From the NCBI GenBank assembly GCA_018402565.1, contig JAGYIQ010000006.1:1-64000 (forward strand): a DNA stretch of 64,000 bases, given 5' to 3'. The notes beneath the pieces are model-generated. The model was given only the letters and a program-made list of their open reading frames with translations. It was not told the origin of the DNA and did no database searches. This document shows, piece after piece, positions 30,437 through 39,940 of the stretch (its first letter is position 1; each line of letters starts with the position of its first letter). The DNA comes from Pirellulaceae bacterium. Its GTDB lineage: Bacteria > Planctomycetota > Planctomycetia > Pirellulales > Pirellulaceae. Made by a program: the position numbers and the translations under genes.

Positions 30437-31420
30437 ATGATCGAGCGATTGATTTTGTTGCTGGTTGTCGGTGTGTCGCTAGTGACTGCGGGTTGCGGCA
30501 CGACGGCGCAGCGTGTCGCGATGGAACAGTTGTTGGTATCCGACGCGGTGGATCAAGCAGTCGGCCAGATTGACTTTTCACCGTTGGCCGGGCGAGACGT
30601 GTTCTTGGACCCCGAATACGTTCGCACCGTGCGCCCCTTGGGCTTTGTGAACTCTGACTATGTTCTAAGCACGCTGAGGCATCAGATTGTGGCATCCGGT
30701 TGCCAATTGAAAGACCGCCGAGAAGACGCGGAGATCATCATTGAGCCGCGCGTTGGTTCGTTAGGAACGGACGACTACAACATCGTGTACGGCTTGCCTC
30801 GGAGTGAGGCTTCGGCGATCTTGGGCGCTGCCAGCAGCTCCGGCATTGCGTTGCCTGCGGTGCCGGAGATTGCGGTGGGCAAAAGTGAGTATCGACAGGG
30901 CTTTGCCAAGCTAACTGTGTTTGCGTATCGAGCAGATGACCGATCGGTGGTGTGGCAGTCGGGTGTGGCCAAGTCGACAGCAACCAGTCGCGATACCTGG
31001 GTGATGGGGGCTGGGCCGTTTCAAAAGGGCACCATTTATCGGGACAAAAAGTTGGGTGGCTACAGCAGGCTGGCGAACGCCTGGGGGCCAGGAAGCCCAG
31101 TGACAGCCACCCCGCCCTACTTGGTTGCTCGTGACTATCCCAATAACTTGGCACCGGCTGACGTCAGCGACGCGAGCTCGGTGGCGGCTAACGACTCCTC
31201 TGGCGTTGAGTCCGCGGGGGCCGTCTCTGGAGCGGACTCCGAAACAGCGGGCAGTGGTCATGACGCGGCTGGGAACGTGGCCACGAACGCAGCAGGGAGC
31301 GCCGGTACGTTGATTCAAATGGTGCCACTGCCACCGCCCCAGGTGAGCACTCCGGCAGCAGGAGCGCGGACGGCGACGCCGCTCCTTCCTCGGGACATGG
31401 GTCAGCCGCAACGGCGCTAA
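30437..31420 (+). CDS. Lipoprotein, planctomycete family of unknown function
   Basis: 327 residues from the ATG at 30437 (an upstream in-frame start at 30383 would bury the signal). A lipoprotein signal peptide is clear: MIERLILLLVVGVSLVTAGC, with the lipobox TAGC at residues 17-20. The mature domain starts GTTAQRVAMEQLLVSDAVDQAV and continues with alternating strands to about residue 220 (NAWGP), which I believe matches a planctomycete DUF family (DUF6655 type). The last ~100 residues are Ala/Ser/Gly-rich and probably disordered (for example SVAANDSSGVESAGAVSG), ending in a Pro-rich tail. It should be anchored to a membrane by its lipid. The gene precedes selB by 71 bp but there is no functional link. 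Confidence 0.75.
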   Translation: MIERLILLLVVGVSLVTAGCGTTAQRVAMEQLLVSDAVDQAVGQIDFSPLAGRDVFLDPEYVRTVRPLGFVNSDYVLSTLRHQIVASGCQLKDRREDAEIIIEPRVGSLGTDDYNIVYGLPRSEASAILGAASSSGIALPAVPEIAVGKSEYRQGFAKLTVFAYRADDRSVVWQSGVAKSTATSRDTWVMGAGPFQKGTIYRDKKLGGYSRLANAWGPGSPVTATPPYLVARDYPNNLAPADVSDASSVAANDSSGVESAGAVSGADSETAGSGHDAAGNVATNAAGSAGTLIQMVPLPPPQVSTPAAGARTATPLLPRDMGQPQRR

Positions 31421-31491
31421 TACGTCGAGGATCAAGGCTGCCGCCGCAACCTCTGATTTTCCAGGCGAGCGGTGTTGGTTACATTGATGGC

Positions 31492-33681
31492 ATGAACAGT
31501 ACACCGGAACTACCGTCCAAATATCTGATCTTGGGTACCGCTGGGCACATCGATCACGGGAAAACCACGCTGGTGCGGGCCCTGACGGGCAAGAATACGG
31601 ATCGCTTGCCCGAGGAACAGAAGCGGGGAATCACCATCGAGTTGGGCTTTGCTCACCTGTCTTGTCCTCCGTACGAGTTTGGCATCGTAGATGTGCCGGG
31701 GCATCATCGATTTGTGAAGACAATGTTGGCGGGTTCGACGGGCGTCGACCTGGTGATGCTGATCGTGGCTGCCGATGACTCGATCAATCAACAGACACGT
31801 GAGCACTTGGATATTCTCAAATTTCTGGATATTCCTGCTGGGGTGATCGTCTTGAGCAAGTGCGATCGAGTGGAGGCCGAGTGGCTGGAGATGGTGGAGG
31901 AGGAGGTCCGCGAATTGGTGGCGGACAGTTTCTTGGCCCAGGCGCCGATTGTACGGACCTCGGCGGCGACCGGTGCGGGCTTGGACGAACTGAAACGAGC
32001 CTTGATGGCGGCAGGCGAGGTAGCGGTTGCAGCGCGAGCGCCGCGATTGGAACAGCCCTTTCGAATGCCGATCGACCGAGTCTTCTCGATACCCGGGCAC
32101 GGTACGGTCGTGACCGGCAGTGTGACTCACGGCCGATTGGCGGTGGGCGAGTCGATCCAGATTTTGCCCGAGTGGCCGGATCGTGAGATTCGTGTGCGAC
32201 AGTTGCAATCGCACGACCGAGCGGTGGAGCATGTCGAGCGAGGCCAACGGGCGGCGGTCAACTTGGCGGGGGTTTCGGTGGAAGATGTCGGGCGGGGTTT
32301 TCAGTTGGTGGCACCGGGGCAATTGCCGGCCAGCGATTGTTTGACGGTCAGTTTGACGGCGTCGGAACAGATGGCGGTTGGTTTACGCGATCATCAGCCG
32401 ATCCGTTTGCACTTGGCGACCAGCGTCGTGTTGGGCAAGGTACGCTTCCTGCAAGTGCGAAACAGAGGAGAGATCGGGACGACTCAGGCGCAGGCGGTAG
32501 ATAGCGCCGGTTTAGCGGCTGAGAAGCCAGGCGAGACGCCAGGAGAGACGCTGGTGGCGACGCCTGCCGCTGGGCTTGGCGATCGGGTCGCTGCGGACGG
32601 TGGAATGCAAGCCGTCGATACTGCGCACGACTCTGCGATCGAAGCTGGGGACGACGCCGGGGACGGCGAGTTGGAGCGGTTAGCTCCGATCAAGGTGCTG
32701 GCTCCCGGGCAAACCATCTTGGCACAGTTGTTATTGGATCGTCCCGTCTTGGCGAATTGGGGCCAAAGGATGGTGGTACGACGCCCATCGCCAATCGAGA
32801 CCTTGGGGCAAGCGGTGGTGCTGGATCCTTGCTTGGCCAGATTGGCTCGTCCGGACCGTAGTGACCTGGAGTATCTGCTGCAATTGCAATCTGCCGATGA
32901 GGTAGAACGTTTGACGGCGGCCATGTATTTTTCGTTGGACGGCCGGCCGCCTGGAGCAAACTTGCGAAGTCGGCTGGCGATTCCCACGGAGCACTGGGAG
33001 GCGGTCGTGCAAGCCGCGACGCAGAATTGGGTAACGATCAATGATCATGCGAATTACTGGGTGTTCCATCCGCGTCGGCTGGAAAAACTGCGACAGCTGA
33101 TTTTGAAGTTTTTGGACCAACAACACACCTTGCAGCCAAAGCGATGGTTTATCGATCGGACGCTCGTGGAACGACACTTACATTTTGTCCCAGCAGCGGT
33201 GGTGATATCGCTGCTGCGGCAGTTGCAACAGACGCACAAGCTGCGGCATTCCGCGACCGGGATTGGCCTGCCGAACCGGGGTCCAAACCTGACGAAGAAT
33301 CAGCTGAAACTATTGGAGCAATTGCTGCAGCAGTTTCGTTTGGCTGGCTTGAATCCTCCGACGATTGAGCAGTGCGTTGAGCAGACGCCGAAGAATAAAC
33401 AAGACGTGGTGGACTTGTTGAAGATGGCCACAGAGAGCGGGGACTTGGTTGCGATCGACAAGCAGACTTATTTGGCGAGCGAGTGTTTCGAGGCGGCATG
33501 GCGAGTGCTGCTGCCACATTTTGCTGACGGCGTTGGGTTGACGGTCAGCCAGATTCGCGATCATTTAGAGATCACACGCAAGCTGGCGGTGCCCCTGTGC
33601 GAATACTTGGATGCGGTCGGTTTAACCGTCCGCAACGGTGATTTCCGACAGTTGGCAAGGGTGGAATCGACTATGGTTTAA
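31492..33681 (+). CDS. selB: Selenocysteine-specific translation elongation factor
   Basis: 729 residues. GTPase that delivers Sec-tRNA to UGA codons marked by a SECIS hairpin. The G-motifs are GTAGHIDHGKT (G1), the switch segment RGITIELGFAHL, DVPGHHRF (G3), SKCD (G4) and TSAATG (G5). Beta-barrel domain 2 has the typical GHGTVVTGSV. The C-terminal third consists of winged-helix repeats ending in a domain reading TVSQIRDHLEITRKLAVPLCEYLD, the SECIS-binding end. Between about residues 323 and 395 there is an insertion of Ala/Gly/Asp-rich low-complexity sequence inside the domain 3-4 region, which makes the protein longer than usual (E. coli 614). No selA, selD or selC is visible in the window. 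No clear Shine-Dalgarno precedes the ATG. Confidence 0.93.
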   Translation: MNSTPELPSKYLILGTAGHIDHGKTTLVRALTGKNTDRLPEEQKRGITIELGFAHLSCPPYEFGIVDVPGHHRFVKTMLAGSTGVDLVMLIVAADDSINQQTREHLDILKFLDIPAGVIVLSKCDRVEAEWLEMVEEEVRELVADSFLAQAPIVRTSAATGAGLDELKRALMAAGEVAVAARAPRLEQPFRMPIDRVFSIPGHGTVVTGSVTHGRLAVGESIQILPEWPDREIRVRQLQSHDRAVEHVERGQRAAVNLAGVSVEDVGRGFQLVAPGQLPASDCLTVSLTASEQMAVGLRDHQPIRLHLATSVVLGKVRFLQVRNRGEIGTTQAQAVDSAGLAAEKPGETPGETLVATPAAGLGDRVAADGGMQAVDTAHDSAIEAGDDAGDGELERLAPIKVLAPGQTILAQLLLDRPVLANWGQRMVVRRPSPIETLGQAVVLDPCLARLARPDRSDLEYLLQLQSADEVERLTAAMYFSLDGRPPGANLRSRLAIPTEHWEAVVQAATQNWVTINDHANYWVFHPRRLEKLRQLILKFLDQQHTLQPKRWFIDRTLVERHLHFVPAAVVISLLRQLQQTHKLRHSATGIGLPNRGPNLTKNQLKLLEQLLQQFRLAGLNPPTIEQCVEQTPKNKQDVVDLLKMATESGDLVAIDKQTYLASECFEAAWRVLLPHFADGVGLTVSQIRDHLEITRKLAVPLCEYLDAVGLTVRNGDFRQLARVESTMV

Positions 33682-33903
33682 CGCTTGTCGGGCTGAGCGT
33701 TACTTCAGTCGGCGGCTGAGTGACTCCGAGAACCCCGGGAGTGTCGATGGGTGTCGGACCAACCATGGGATTGTTTTGCGTGAAGGATTCTTGATCTTTT
33801 GGAGTGGGTGGGGCGGCTTTGTTGTGCTGGGGTGGAGGATCGGTTAAGGTTTATCCCGAGCCGGGCAGGCGGGATGACTTGGCAGTGGACGCGAAAGGCA
33901 CGG

Positions 33904-35238
33904 ATGAACCCGAATCTGATCAAAAAGGCGTTTGTTTTAGACACCAATGTGATTCTGCACGATGCCAAGTGCTTGGACCGGTTCGGTCCGCACGATGTGA
34001 TTGTGCCGATCACGGTCATCGAAGAGCTGGATCGATTCAAACGCGGGCATGACGACTTGAGCTTTCAGGCGAGGCAGTTTCTGCGGACGCTGGACGAATT
34101 GGCGGGTGCGATTCTGGATCGAGATGGCGTGTCGCTTGGTCCCGACCGGGGCCGGATTCGAGTGTGTCTGGGCGAACCGTTGGACGAGAAACTCCGTGTG
34201 TCGTTCATGCAGGATGCGCCGGACCATCGGATTTTAAATTCTGCGATTCGACTGCAGGGGCGGCGGCCCGAGTTGACGGTGGTTCTGATCTCCAAGGATA
34301 CGAACCTGCGGCTGAAGGCCAAGGCCATGGGGGTTATCGCCGAGGACTACGAGGCGGATAAGGTCCGGAGCTTTGACGAACTCTACACCGGCAAACGGGT
34401 TGTTTTGGAGGTGGATCCTGAGCAGATTGAGGCTTTTTTTCAAAGCGACGAGCCCGTGCCGGCGGACACTTTGGGACAGTTGCAAGACTTGGTGGCCAAC
34501 GAGTGCTTTGTGTTGAAGGCAGGTTCCAAGTCAGTTCTGGCGACCTATTCGTCGGAACGCCATGCATTCTCGCGGATCACGCGGCGGACGGCCTTCGGAA
34601 TTCAACCGCGAAACGCCGAACAGACCTTCGCGCTAAATGCGTTGCTGGATGAGAATATCCGGTTAGTCACGTTGTCCGGTCGAGCAGGAACGGGGAAGAC
34701 GCTGTTGGCGTTGGCAGCGGCATTGGAACAACGAGCGAAGTTTCGCCAAGTCCTGCTGGCTCGGCCGATCGTCCCGTTGTCGAACCGTGATCTGGGCTTT
34801 CTGCCGGGAGACGTGCAGGAAAAGCTGGCTCCGTACATGCAGCCGTTGTTCGACAACTTGAACGTGATTCGTAGTCAATTCAAGGAGACTGATCCCGAGA
34901 CGAAACGCATCAGCGAAATGTTGGAACACGAGAAGTTACTGATAACTCCGTTATCATACATTCGTGGTCGGACGCTGCAGCGGATGTACTTTATTGTCGA
35001 CGAGGCTCAGAACCTGACACCGCATGAGGTCAAGACCGTGATCACGCGGGCGGCCGAGGGGACCAAGATCGTTTTCACGGGAGATCTGCACCAAATCGAT
35101 CATCCCTACTTGGACGCCTTGAGCAACGGCCTGAGTCATCTGGTCAATCGGATGAAGAACCAGTCGCTTTTTGCTCACGTGACCTTGGAAAAAGGCGAGC
35201 GTTCCGTGCTGGCCGACTTGGCCTCCGAGTTGCTGTGA
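33904..35238 (+). CDS. PIN-domain/PhoH-like ATPase
   Basis: 444 residues from the ATG at 33904 (AAAGG just upstream); a longer frame from 33799 adds 35 unconserved residues. The N-terminal PIN nuclease domain starts [13 protein letters not shown] with Asp13 and has a conserved EEL and a later SKDTN acidic site near residue 132. The C-terminal PhoH ATPase has Walker A GRAGTGKT (259-266), the motif [22 protein letters not shown] and Walker B FIVDEAQN (363-370). This architecture (as in mycobacterial PhoH2 and Bacillus YlaK) couples an RNase with an NTP-driven RNA helicase. Expected to be cytosolic and involved in RNA processing; the targets are unknown. It converges on the gene at 35259 with only 20 bp between the stops. 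Confidence 0.9.
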   Translation: MNPNLIKKAFVLDTNVILHDAKCLDRFGPHDVIVPITVIEELDRFKRGHDDLSFQARQFLRTLDELAGAILDRDGVSLGPDRGRIRVCLGEPLDEKLRVSFMQDAPDHRILNSAIRLQGRRPELTVVLISKDTNLRLKAKAMGVIAEDYEADKVRSFDELYTGKRVVLEVDPEQIEAFFQSDEPVPADTLGQLQDLVANECFVLKAGSKSVLATYSSERHAFSRITRRTAFGIQPRNAEQTFALNALLDENIRLVTLSGRAGTGKTLLALAAALEQRAKFRQVLLARPIVPLSNRDLGFLPGDVQEKLAPYMQPLFDNLNVIRSQFKETDPETKRISEMLEHEKLLITPLSYIRGRTLQRMYFIVDEAQNLTPHEVKTVITRAAEGTKIVFTGDLHQIDHPYLDALSNGLSHLVNRMKNQSLFAHVTLEKGERSVLADLASELL

Positions 35239-35258
35239 CATGGCGACTCGGGGAGTCG

Positions 35259-36566
35259 CTATTCTTCCTCCGGAGAGTTTAGAAGTCGATCGATGCTGAT
35301 GGCAATTCGGCTTTGCCTCTCGCGGATCGTCGTCATGCCATCGAATAACACGATGACTCCGTCAATGTCAGGATACAAATCGACCGGTGATTTGAGGTCT
35401 CGCATGGCTTGTAAGTTGGCAAGCAAACGATCTCGGTCCCAAGGCGCACGCCAGACATTTGCCAGCATCAGTACTTGTTTTTCCTGAAGGGCGGTGGTTT
35501 CTTTTCGCGACGGTCCAAAGAGCATCAGCCCAGGCCGTGCAGCCCAGTTCCAAAGTTCACCCAACGGGTGTTTTTTTTCACTATAATTGAAAGACATGTT
35601 TATATCTTGTAGCAGCCGTTGGTAGGAACGCCAGTCGTTCGTCAGGTAGCCATCCCCCTGGCCGTTGTCGGTAAACCATCGCTGGATGAGGTCGAATTGA
35701 TCTAAAAAGTAGAACTGTGGATCGAGCAAATCATAGATTTCGGTATGCGTTACAGCATGCCGAATCCGCTTTAACTGATCAGGCGGAAATTTAGCGGCGA
35801 GCTGTGAAAGGGTATCTTCTGTGCAGTCTTGCCCTGCGCGATGCAGGTCCATGGCATAAACGGTTGCGATGCTCAGCTTCGTTTGTTGGGCGTGGTTTGC
35901 AAAACCAAAGAGTGCTTCAATGTTCTGTGTAACTCGTTCAGTGTCATGCTGCAGCGCTGCGAGGCGTGTATCGACTTGCAATAAGATGGCGGCGATTCGG
36001 AGAATCGCCAAATGGCTAACGCGCAGGTTCGATAATGAGTTTTCATACGATTCCGCGACGTGGTCCGGCACGCCCTCACGCACAAAACCTGCTCCGGTTG
36101 GGCCAAAATCGTAATCTCCAAACAAGGCTTTTCGATCTTCTAGGGGATAATCAAGTATTGTTTGTTGTAGTTGGAGTCCGAAATAGGGCTTCTTGCCACC
36201 CTCACGCAGCACTGCCAGTAGCGGGGCCAAACGTTGCAACTCAGTTTTGGCAGTGTCCCAATCTGCTCCATCGCTAGGAGCAACCAATCGATCGTCTTTA
36301 CCTGGGGCACTGATGCAAAAGATCTGCCAGAGCTCGTAATTGGATTCTTGGAACTTAAAAGTGGTGAATATCGGGCGATAGATCGGCCATGCTTTTTCTG
36401 CCTCAGGAACCGATGTGGTCAGGGAGTTTATAGAAGTCAGAAAATTGGTGCGAGGTTGTGGTTGTTGCCGCGAATAGTACATGTGTAGGCTGCCCACCGC
36501 GAGCACGACCACGGTGACGAAACCGAATGTGAGCCAAGCGAATTGTCTCCGGAGGGTTCTCGCCAT
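35259..36566 (-). CDS. Membrane-anchored protein of unknown function
   Basis: 435 residues. One hydrophobic helix near the N-terminus (residues 9-30, WLTFGFVTVVVLAVGSLHMYY after a RRQF start) and a long hydrophilic, mostly helical extracytoplasmic part. Segments such as WPIYRPIFTTFKF, LAPLLAVLREGG and YFLDQFDLIQRW suggest an alpha-solenoid-like fold, but I find no motif I can name. It converges with the PhoH-like gene and is monocistronic as far as can be seen. The start at 36564-36566 is the only one that keeps the anchor. Upstream (36567-36780) is unique DNA that should hold its promoter. Confidence 0.65.
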   Translation of the reverse strand: MARTLRRQFAWLTFGFVTVVVLAVGSLHMYYSRQQPQPRTNFLTSINSLTTSVPEAEKAWPIYRPIFTTFKFQESNYELWQIFCISAPGKDDRLVAPSDGADWDTAKTELQRLAPLLAVLREGGKKPYFGLQLQQTILDYPLEDRKALFGDYDFGPTGAGFVREGVPDHVAESYENSLSNLRVSHLAILRIAAILLQVDTRLAALQHDTERVTQNIEALFGFANHAQQTKLSIATVYAMDLHRAGQDCTEDTLSQLAAKFPPDQLKRIRHAVTHTEIYDLLDPQFYFLDQFDLIQRWFTDNGQGDGYLTNDWRSYQRLLQDINMSFNYSEKKHPLGELWNWAARPGLMLFGPSRKETTALQEKQVLMLANVWRAPWDRDRLLANLQAMRDLKSPVDLYPDIDGVIVLFDGMTTIRERQSRIAISIDRLLNSPEEE

Positions 36567-36889
36567 ACATTGCCTGATTGATGTCGAAATTTATGCCATA
36601 ACTGGAAGCATTCTAGCAACCATTCGGGTAAGACCGGTCACGGGTTTGAACTTCCTCGATCTGTTGTATGCTAGGCGAGCAGGCCACGATTGTCAAAGGC
36701 AAGGTCGGCGTCGTGCCGCCCTGTCAATCGAGGAAAAGGAGGGAAGCCTCCAGCGGTAGAGCGAGTTGCGGTGGGTGTGGTCCTCAGGTTGCGTCTGTCC
36801 CTGCGCCTTGTCCGTTGTCCGTTGTCCGTTTGTCCCATTTGCAGTGCCGCACATGTCGTCTGGCGTTAAGGCGGACTTCTCGTCCTTCC

Positions 36890-37850
36890 GCTAAATACCG
36901 CCCTGCCCTCTGCCTGACCTCGTCTCTGCCTGGCCTCGTCTCTGTCTGACCTCGTCTCTGCCTGACCTGTGACCCGGCCGCATGCCCGATATGCAGTCCC
37001 GCTTTGAGGCGGATGTTCCGTCCTCCGCTGGCAACTGTCTTGCCCTCTGTCTGACCCCGTGTCTGTCCGCCCCCGTGTCTGCCTGTCCCCATGCCTACCT
37101 GCCCCGACCCACGTTTGCCTGTCCCACGTTTGCCTGTCCCCACGCCTGCCTGTCCTCCGATCCCTGCCCATCTCTGCCCCGATGCCCCGCTGCGCGCCTG
37201 TCCCCGCTGCGCGCCAGTCCCCGTCGCGCCAGTCCCCGTCGCGCCAGTCCCCGTCGCGCAGTCCCCGCTCGCGCCAGTCCCTGTCGCGCCCAGTCCCTGT
37301 CGCAGTCCCCGTGCAGTCCCGTGCCAGTCCCTGTCGCGCCAGTCCCCGTCGCGCCAGTCCCTGCCCGCGCCCAGTCCCCGTCCGCGCCAGTCCCCTGTCG
37401 CGCCAGTCCCCGTTGCGCGCCAGTCCCGTCGCGCCAGTCCCCGCCGCGCTGTCCCCGCTGCGCGCCAGTCCCTGTCGCGCCAGTCCCCGTGCGCGCCAGT
37501 CCCCGTCGCGCTGTCCCCGCTCGCGCACTAGTCCCCGCTGTCGCGCCAGTCCCCGCTCGCGCCAGTCCCTGTCGTGCTGCCAGTCCCCGTCGCTAGTCCC
37601 CTGCTCGCGCTGTCCCCTGCTGCGCGCTGTCCCCAGCTGTGCGCCTGTCCCCATGCGTCGGTCTCAAGGTGCGCCTGTCCCCGTCGCGCGCCTGTCCCGC
37701 GTGCCTGTCCCCGCGCGCCTGTCCCCGCTGCGCGCTGTCCCGCGCGCGCCTGTCCCCGCTGCGCCTGTCCCGCTGCGCCTGTCCCGCTGCGCGCCTGTCC
37801 CCGCTGCGCGCCAGTCCCCGCTGCGCGCCTGTCCCCATTCGCAGCTTGTC
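36890..37850. repeat. GC-rich low-complexity block of degenerate short repeats
   Basis: From 36895 a ~17-bp phrase CCTGACCTCGTCTCTG repeats several times; from about 37170 to 37850 the DNA is almost wholly made of the words CGCGCCAGTCCCCGT and CTGCGCGCCTGTCCCCG with small length changes. Frames several hundred bases long exist on both strands but give only Arg/Pro/Ser/Ala or Gly/Asp/Arg stutters and shift frame with the repeat, so no gene is called. The length variation of 14 to 18 bp suggests decay of an older tandem array. Confidence 0.85.
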
Positions 37851-38233
37851 CTGATTATCTGCATGTTGCTAGCGTCAGTTCGGGCATGGAAAACGTACAC
37901 GATACGACAGTGCAGCGGATTTCGGAGAAACTGGAGCGATGCTGCCTGAAAGCAAATCAGATCGACAGGCCGATCACGGACCGGCGCTTCGCAGGTCGGA
38001 GGGGACGCGGTTTGGAAGCGAACCGGGTTAGAGGCGACTCAGGTTGACGGAGACGCAGGTTGAAGGCGATCCCGGTTGAAGGTGACGCGGTAATTTGGGC
38101 GTAGCAGGTGGTCTGAGAGAAAATTGACACAATCGCACATTGAGGCAGCGCAAGCCCATGACCACACCGTCGTCGGCCGCAGCGAAGTTTTTAATGGTTA
38201 ACGTGGACCGATCCGATGGCCCAGATCGGTGGG
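37851..38233. other. Intergenic stretch without recognisable gene
   Basis: No credible coding region. There are loosely repeated phrases at 38030-38095 (GGTTGACGGAGACGC, GGTTGAAGGCGATCC, GGTTGAAGGTGACGC, about 18-23 bp apart), a short decaying direct repeat. It ends at the CTAG of the palindromic element. Confidence 0.5.
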
Positions 38234-38378
38234 CTAGTGCTTTGTCACAGCCAGAACTTGGGGTGTGGCAAGGGGGTCAGGCGTCAATTGTGCGCAGCAC
38301 CCGCAGGGCCGTTCCGGCAATTGACGCCTGACCCCTTTGCCACACCGATCCCAAAATTTAATTGTGACAAAGTACTAG
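38234..38378. mobile_element. CTAG-bounded palindromic MITE-like element, copy 1
   Basis: Outer arms TAGTGCTTTGTCACA (38235-38249) and its complement (38363-38377, 14 of 15 matching) are flanked by CTAG at 38234-38237 and 38375-38378. Inside is a longer inverted repeat: 38263-38290 pairs with 38318-38345, 27 of 28 bases, core GGGGTCAGGCGTCAATTG, around a 27-nt loop. There is no coding capacity. The right-hand TAG (read on the minus strand) is the stop codon of the amidohydrolase gene that starts at 39724. A second copy lies at 60058-60245. The structure fits a non-autonomous element with a CTAG target and may also act as a transcription terminator. Confidence 0.75.
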
Positions 38379-39724
38379 TCTTTGTACTTCTCGAGATATT
38401 TGTCTCGTAGTCGCGTATGCTTGCTGGTTAGATCAAGCCGTCGGCCTTGGATAAACGCCAGTTCGATCTGCGTGGGGATTTCCAAGGGGTTTCCATCGGC
38501 GATGAAGAAGGTGGCGTCTTTTCCTACAGCCAGCGACCCAACACGGTCCGAAACTCCAAAGATCTCAGCTGGCGACAGAGTGATGGCCCGGATCGCTTGT
38601 TCGGCATCCAGGCCGAAAGCGACGGCGGTTGCCGCGTGGTACGGTAGATTGCGACTGTTCCATGTTTCGCTGCGCCCTGAACCTGAAATGCAGAAACTGA
38701 CTCCGGCCGCATGAAGTCTGGCCGGCAAGGTGTAGCTCGCGTCGTAGGCATCGCTGCGGTTGCGAGGGACACGGTGCACGGCCGTGATGACAACGGGAAT
38801 CTGGTGTCGAACCAGCAGCGAGGCACAATCGGCCGCTGCGTAACCGCCTAAAATAATCAATCGAACATCTTCCTGGGCGGCAAACGCCACAGCGCTCTCG
38901 ATTTGTGGGAGCGAATCGGCTGCAGCCAGGATCGGGATTTCTTTCTTAACGACTGGCACGAGCGCCTGCAACCGAAGATCAACAGGTTGTCCTTCAGGAT
39001 TTGCAGAACGGGCCTGAGAGTAACGTCGCGCTTGATCGAGCCACTCGCGCAACTCGGCCAGGGGGTCTGTGGGAGTCGGTGCCACGTCTGCTCCAGTGTT
39101 TCTGCCGCGACGACTCTCGCCGATGGTCGGAGTGGGCCAATTGACGACCATGGCCGCACGAGGATCGAGTGTCAGGTCCTCGGAGGTCCAGCCGTCCAAT
39201 TGAATAACGGCGGCCTGCCCCGAGATCAAACCACCCGTGGGGGCACTCAGGGCCAACAGCACTCCGTTGGCACGAGTCACGGGCAGCAATGCGCTATCGG
39301 GATTGAGTGCCATCGCCGCCTGCACGTTCGGATTGATTCGACCGACTTCCGCTTGGTCGACGGATGCTCGGAGCGACGCGATTTCGGTGAGCCCTAGTTG
39401 GGTGTGGGATTCGAAAAGACCTGGATAGACGTGTTTCCCCTCCAGCTTGATGACTTCTGTGCCTTCTGGTAACGCGATATCACGGCCCAGGGCCACGATC
39501 TTGCCTTGATCGAATAGAAGTGTTGCGTTTTCGATTGGACTTGAGCTCACTGGGTGAACGGTTGCGCCCGTCAACGCAATTGGGCCACGCTGTGGTTTCC
39601 CCGGCATGGTCTCGTCCGACAAGACGCTCCGAGGTGAGCTGGCAATAACCAGTAAAGCAACGAGGCAGGCAACAAACGCGATGCGTAAACCTGACTTTCG
39701 GCCACGATTAGAGATCGTTTGCAT
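38375..39724 (-). CDS. Exported amidohydrolase-family protein
   Basis: 449 residues from the ATG at 39722-39724, which begins a signal peptide (MQTISNRGRKSGLRIAFVAC then a hydrophobic core and ASSPRSVLSDE); a longer frame starts at 39847. The N-terminal beta-sandwich reads IALTGATVHPVSSSPIENATLLFDQGKIVALG, followed by KHVYPGLFESHTQLG, where an amidohydrolase would have PGLIDxHxH: one His remains, the pair is lost. The C-terminus (AVGKDATFFIADGNPLE, IELAFIQGRRL) matches the imidazolonepropionase-like branch. Because metal ligands are missing it may be a non-catalytic partner of the 1094-residue homologue 216 bp upstream on the same strand. Its TAG stop is provided by the end of the CTAG-bounded element. 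Confidence 0.78.
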   Translation of the reverse strand: MQTISNRGRKSGLRIAFVACLVALLVIASSPRSVLSDETMPGKPQRGPIALTGATVHPVSSSPIENATLLFDQGKIVALGRDIALPEGTEVIKLEGKHVYPGLFESHTQLGLTEIASLRASVDQAEVGRINPNVQAAMALNPDSALLPVTRANGVLLALSAPTGGLISGQAAVIQLDGWTSEDLTLDPRAAMVVNWPTPTIGESRRGRNTGADVAPTPTDPLAELREWLDQARRYSQARSANPEGQPVDLRLQALVPVVKKEIPILAAADSLPQIESAVAFAAQEDVRLIILGGYAAADCASLLVRHQIPVVITAVHRVPRNRSDAYDASYTLPARLHAAGVSFCISGSGRSETWNSRNLPYHAATAVAFGLDAEQAIRAITLSPAEIFGVSDRVGSLAVGKDATFFIADGNPLEIPTQIELAFIQGRRLDLTSKHTRLRDKYLEKYKD

Positions 39725-39940
39725 GTCCAAATCTTCGCTGTGAGTAATCGTTCCGACTGCTGCAGCAAGATTCTGCACACTGAGCTGCGTTGTCCGTCCG
39801 TGGTGCAGTCCTGGTGGTCGTCCTTTTTTCAAGTTCTTCTTTGACATTGGCGACTCTATTTCACTTCCACTGCATCGGTCAAGGAGTTTGAAGCTGGGTT
39901 CCGTGCTGTTCCCGCGACAGCATGACTTCGAGATATTCCA

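Noticed and set aside
31421..33903. selC (tRNA-Sec) next to selB
   Set aside because: No cloverleaf with a long acceptor and UCA anticodon could be drawn in the flanks.
36866..37949. Long frames on both strands (up to ~296 codons) in the GC-rich block
   Set aside because: They translate only the 15-bp repeat, in several frames at once, without start signals.
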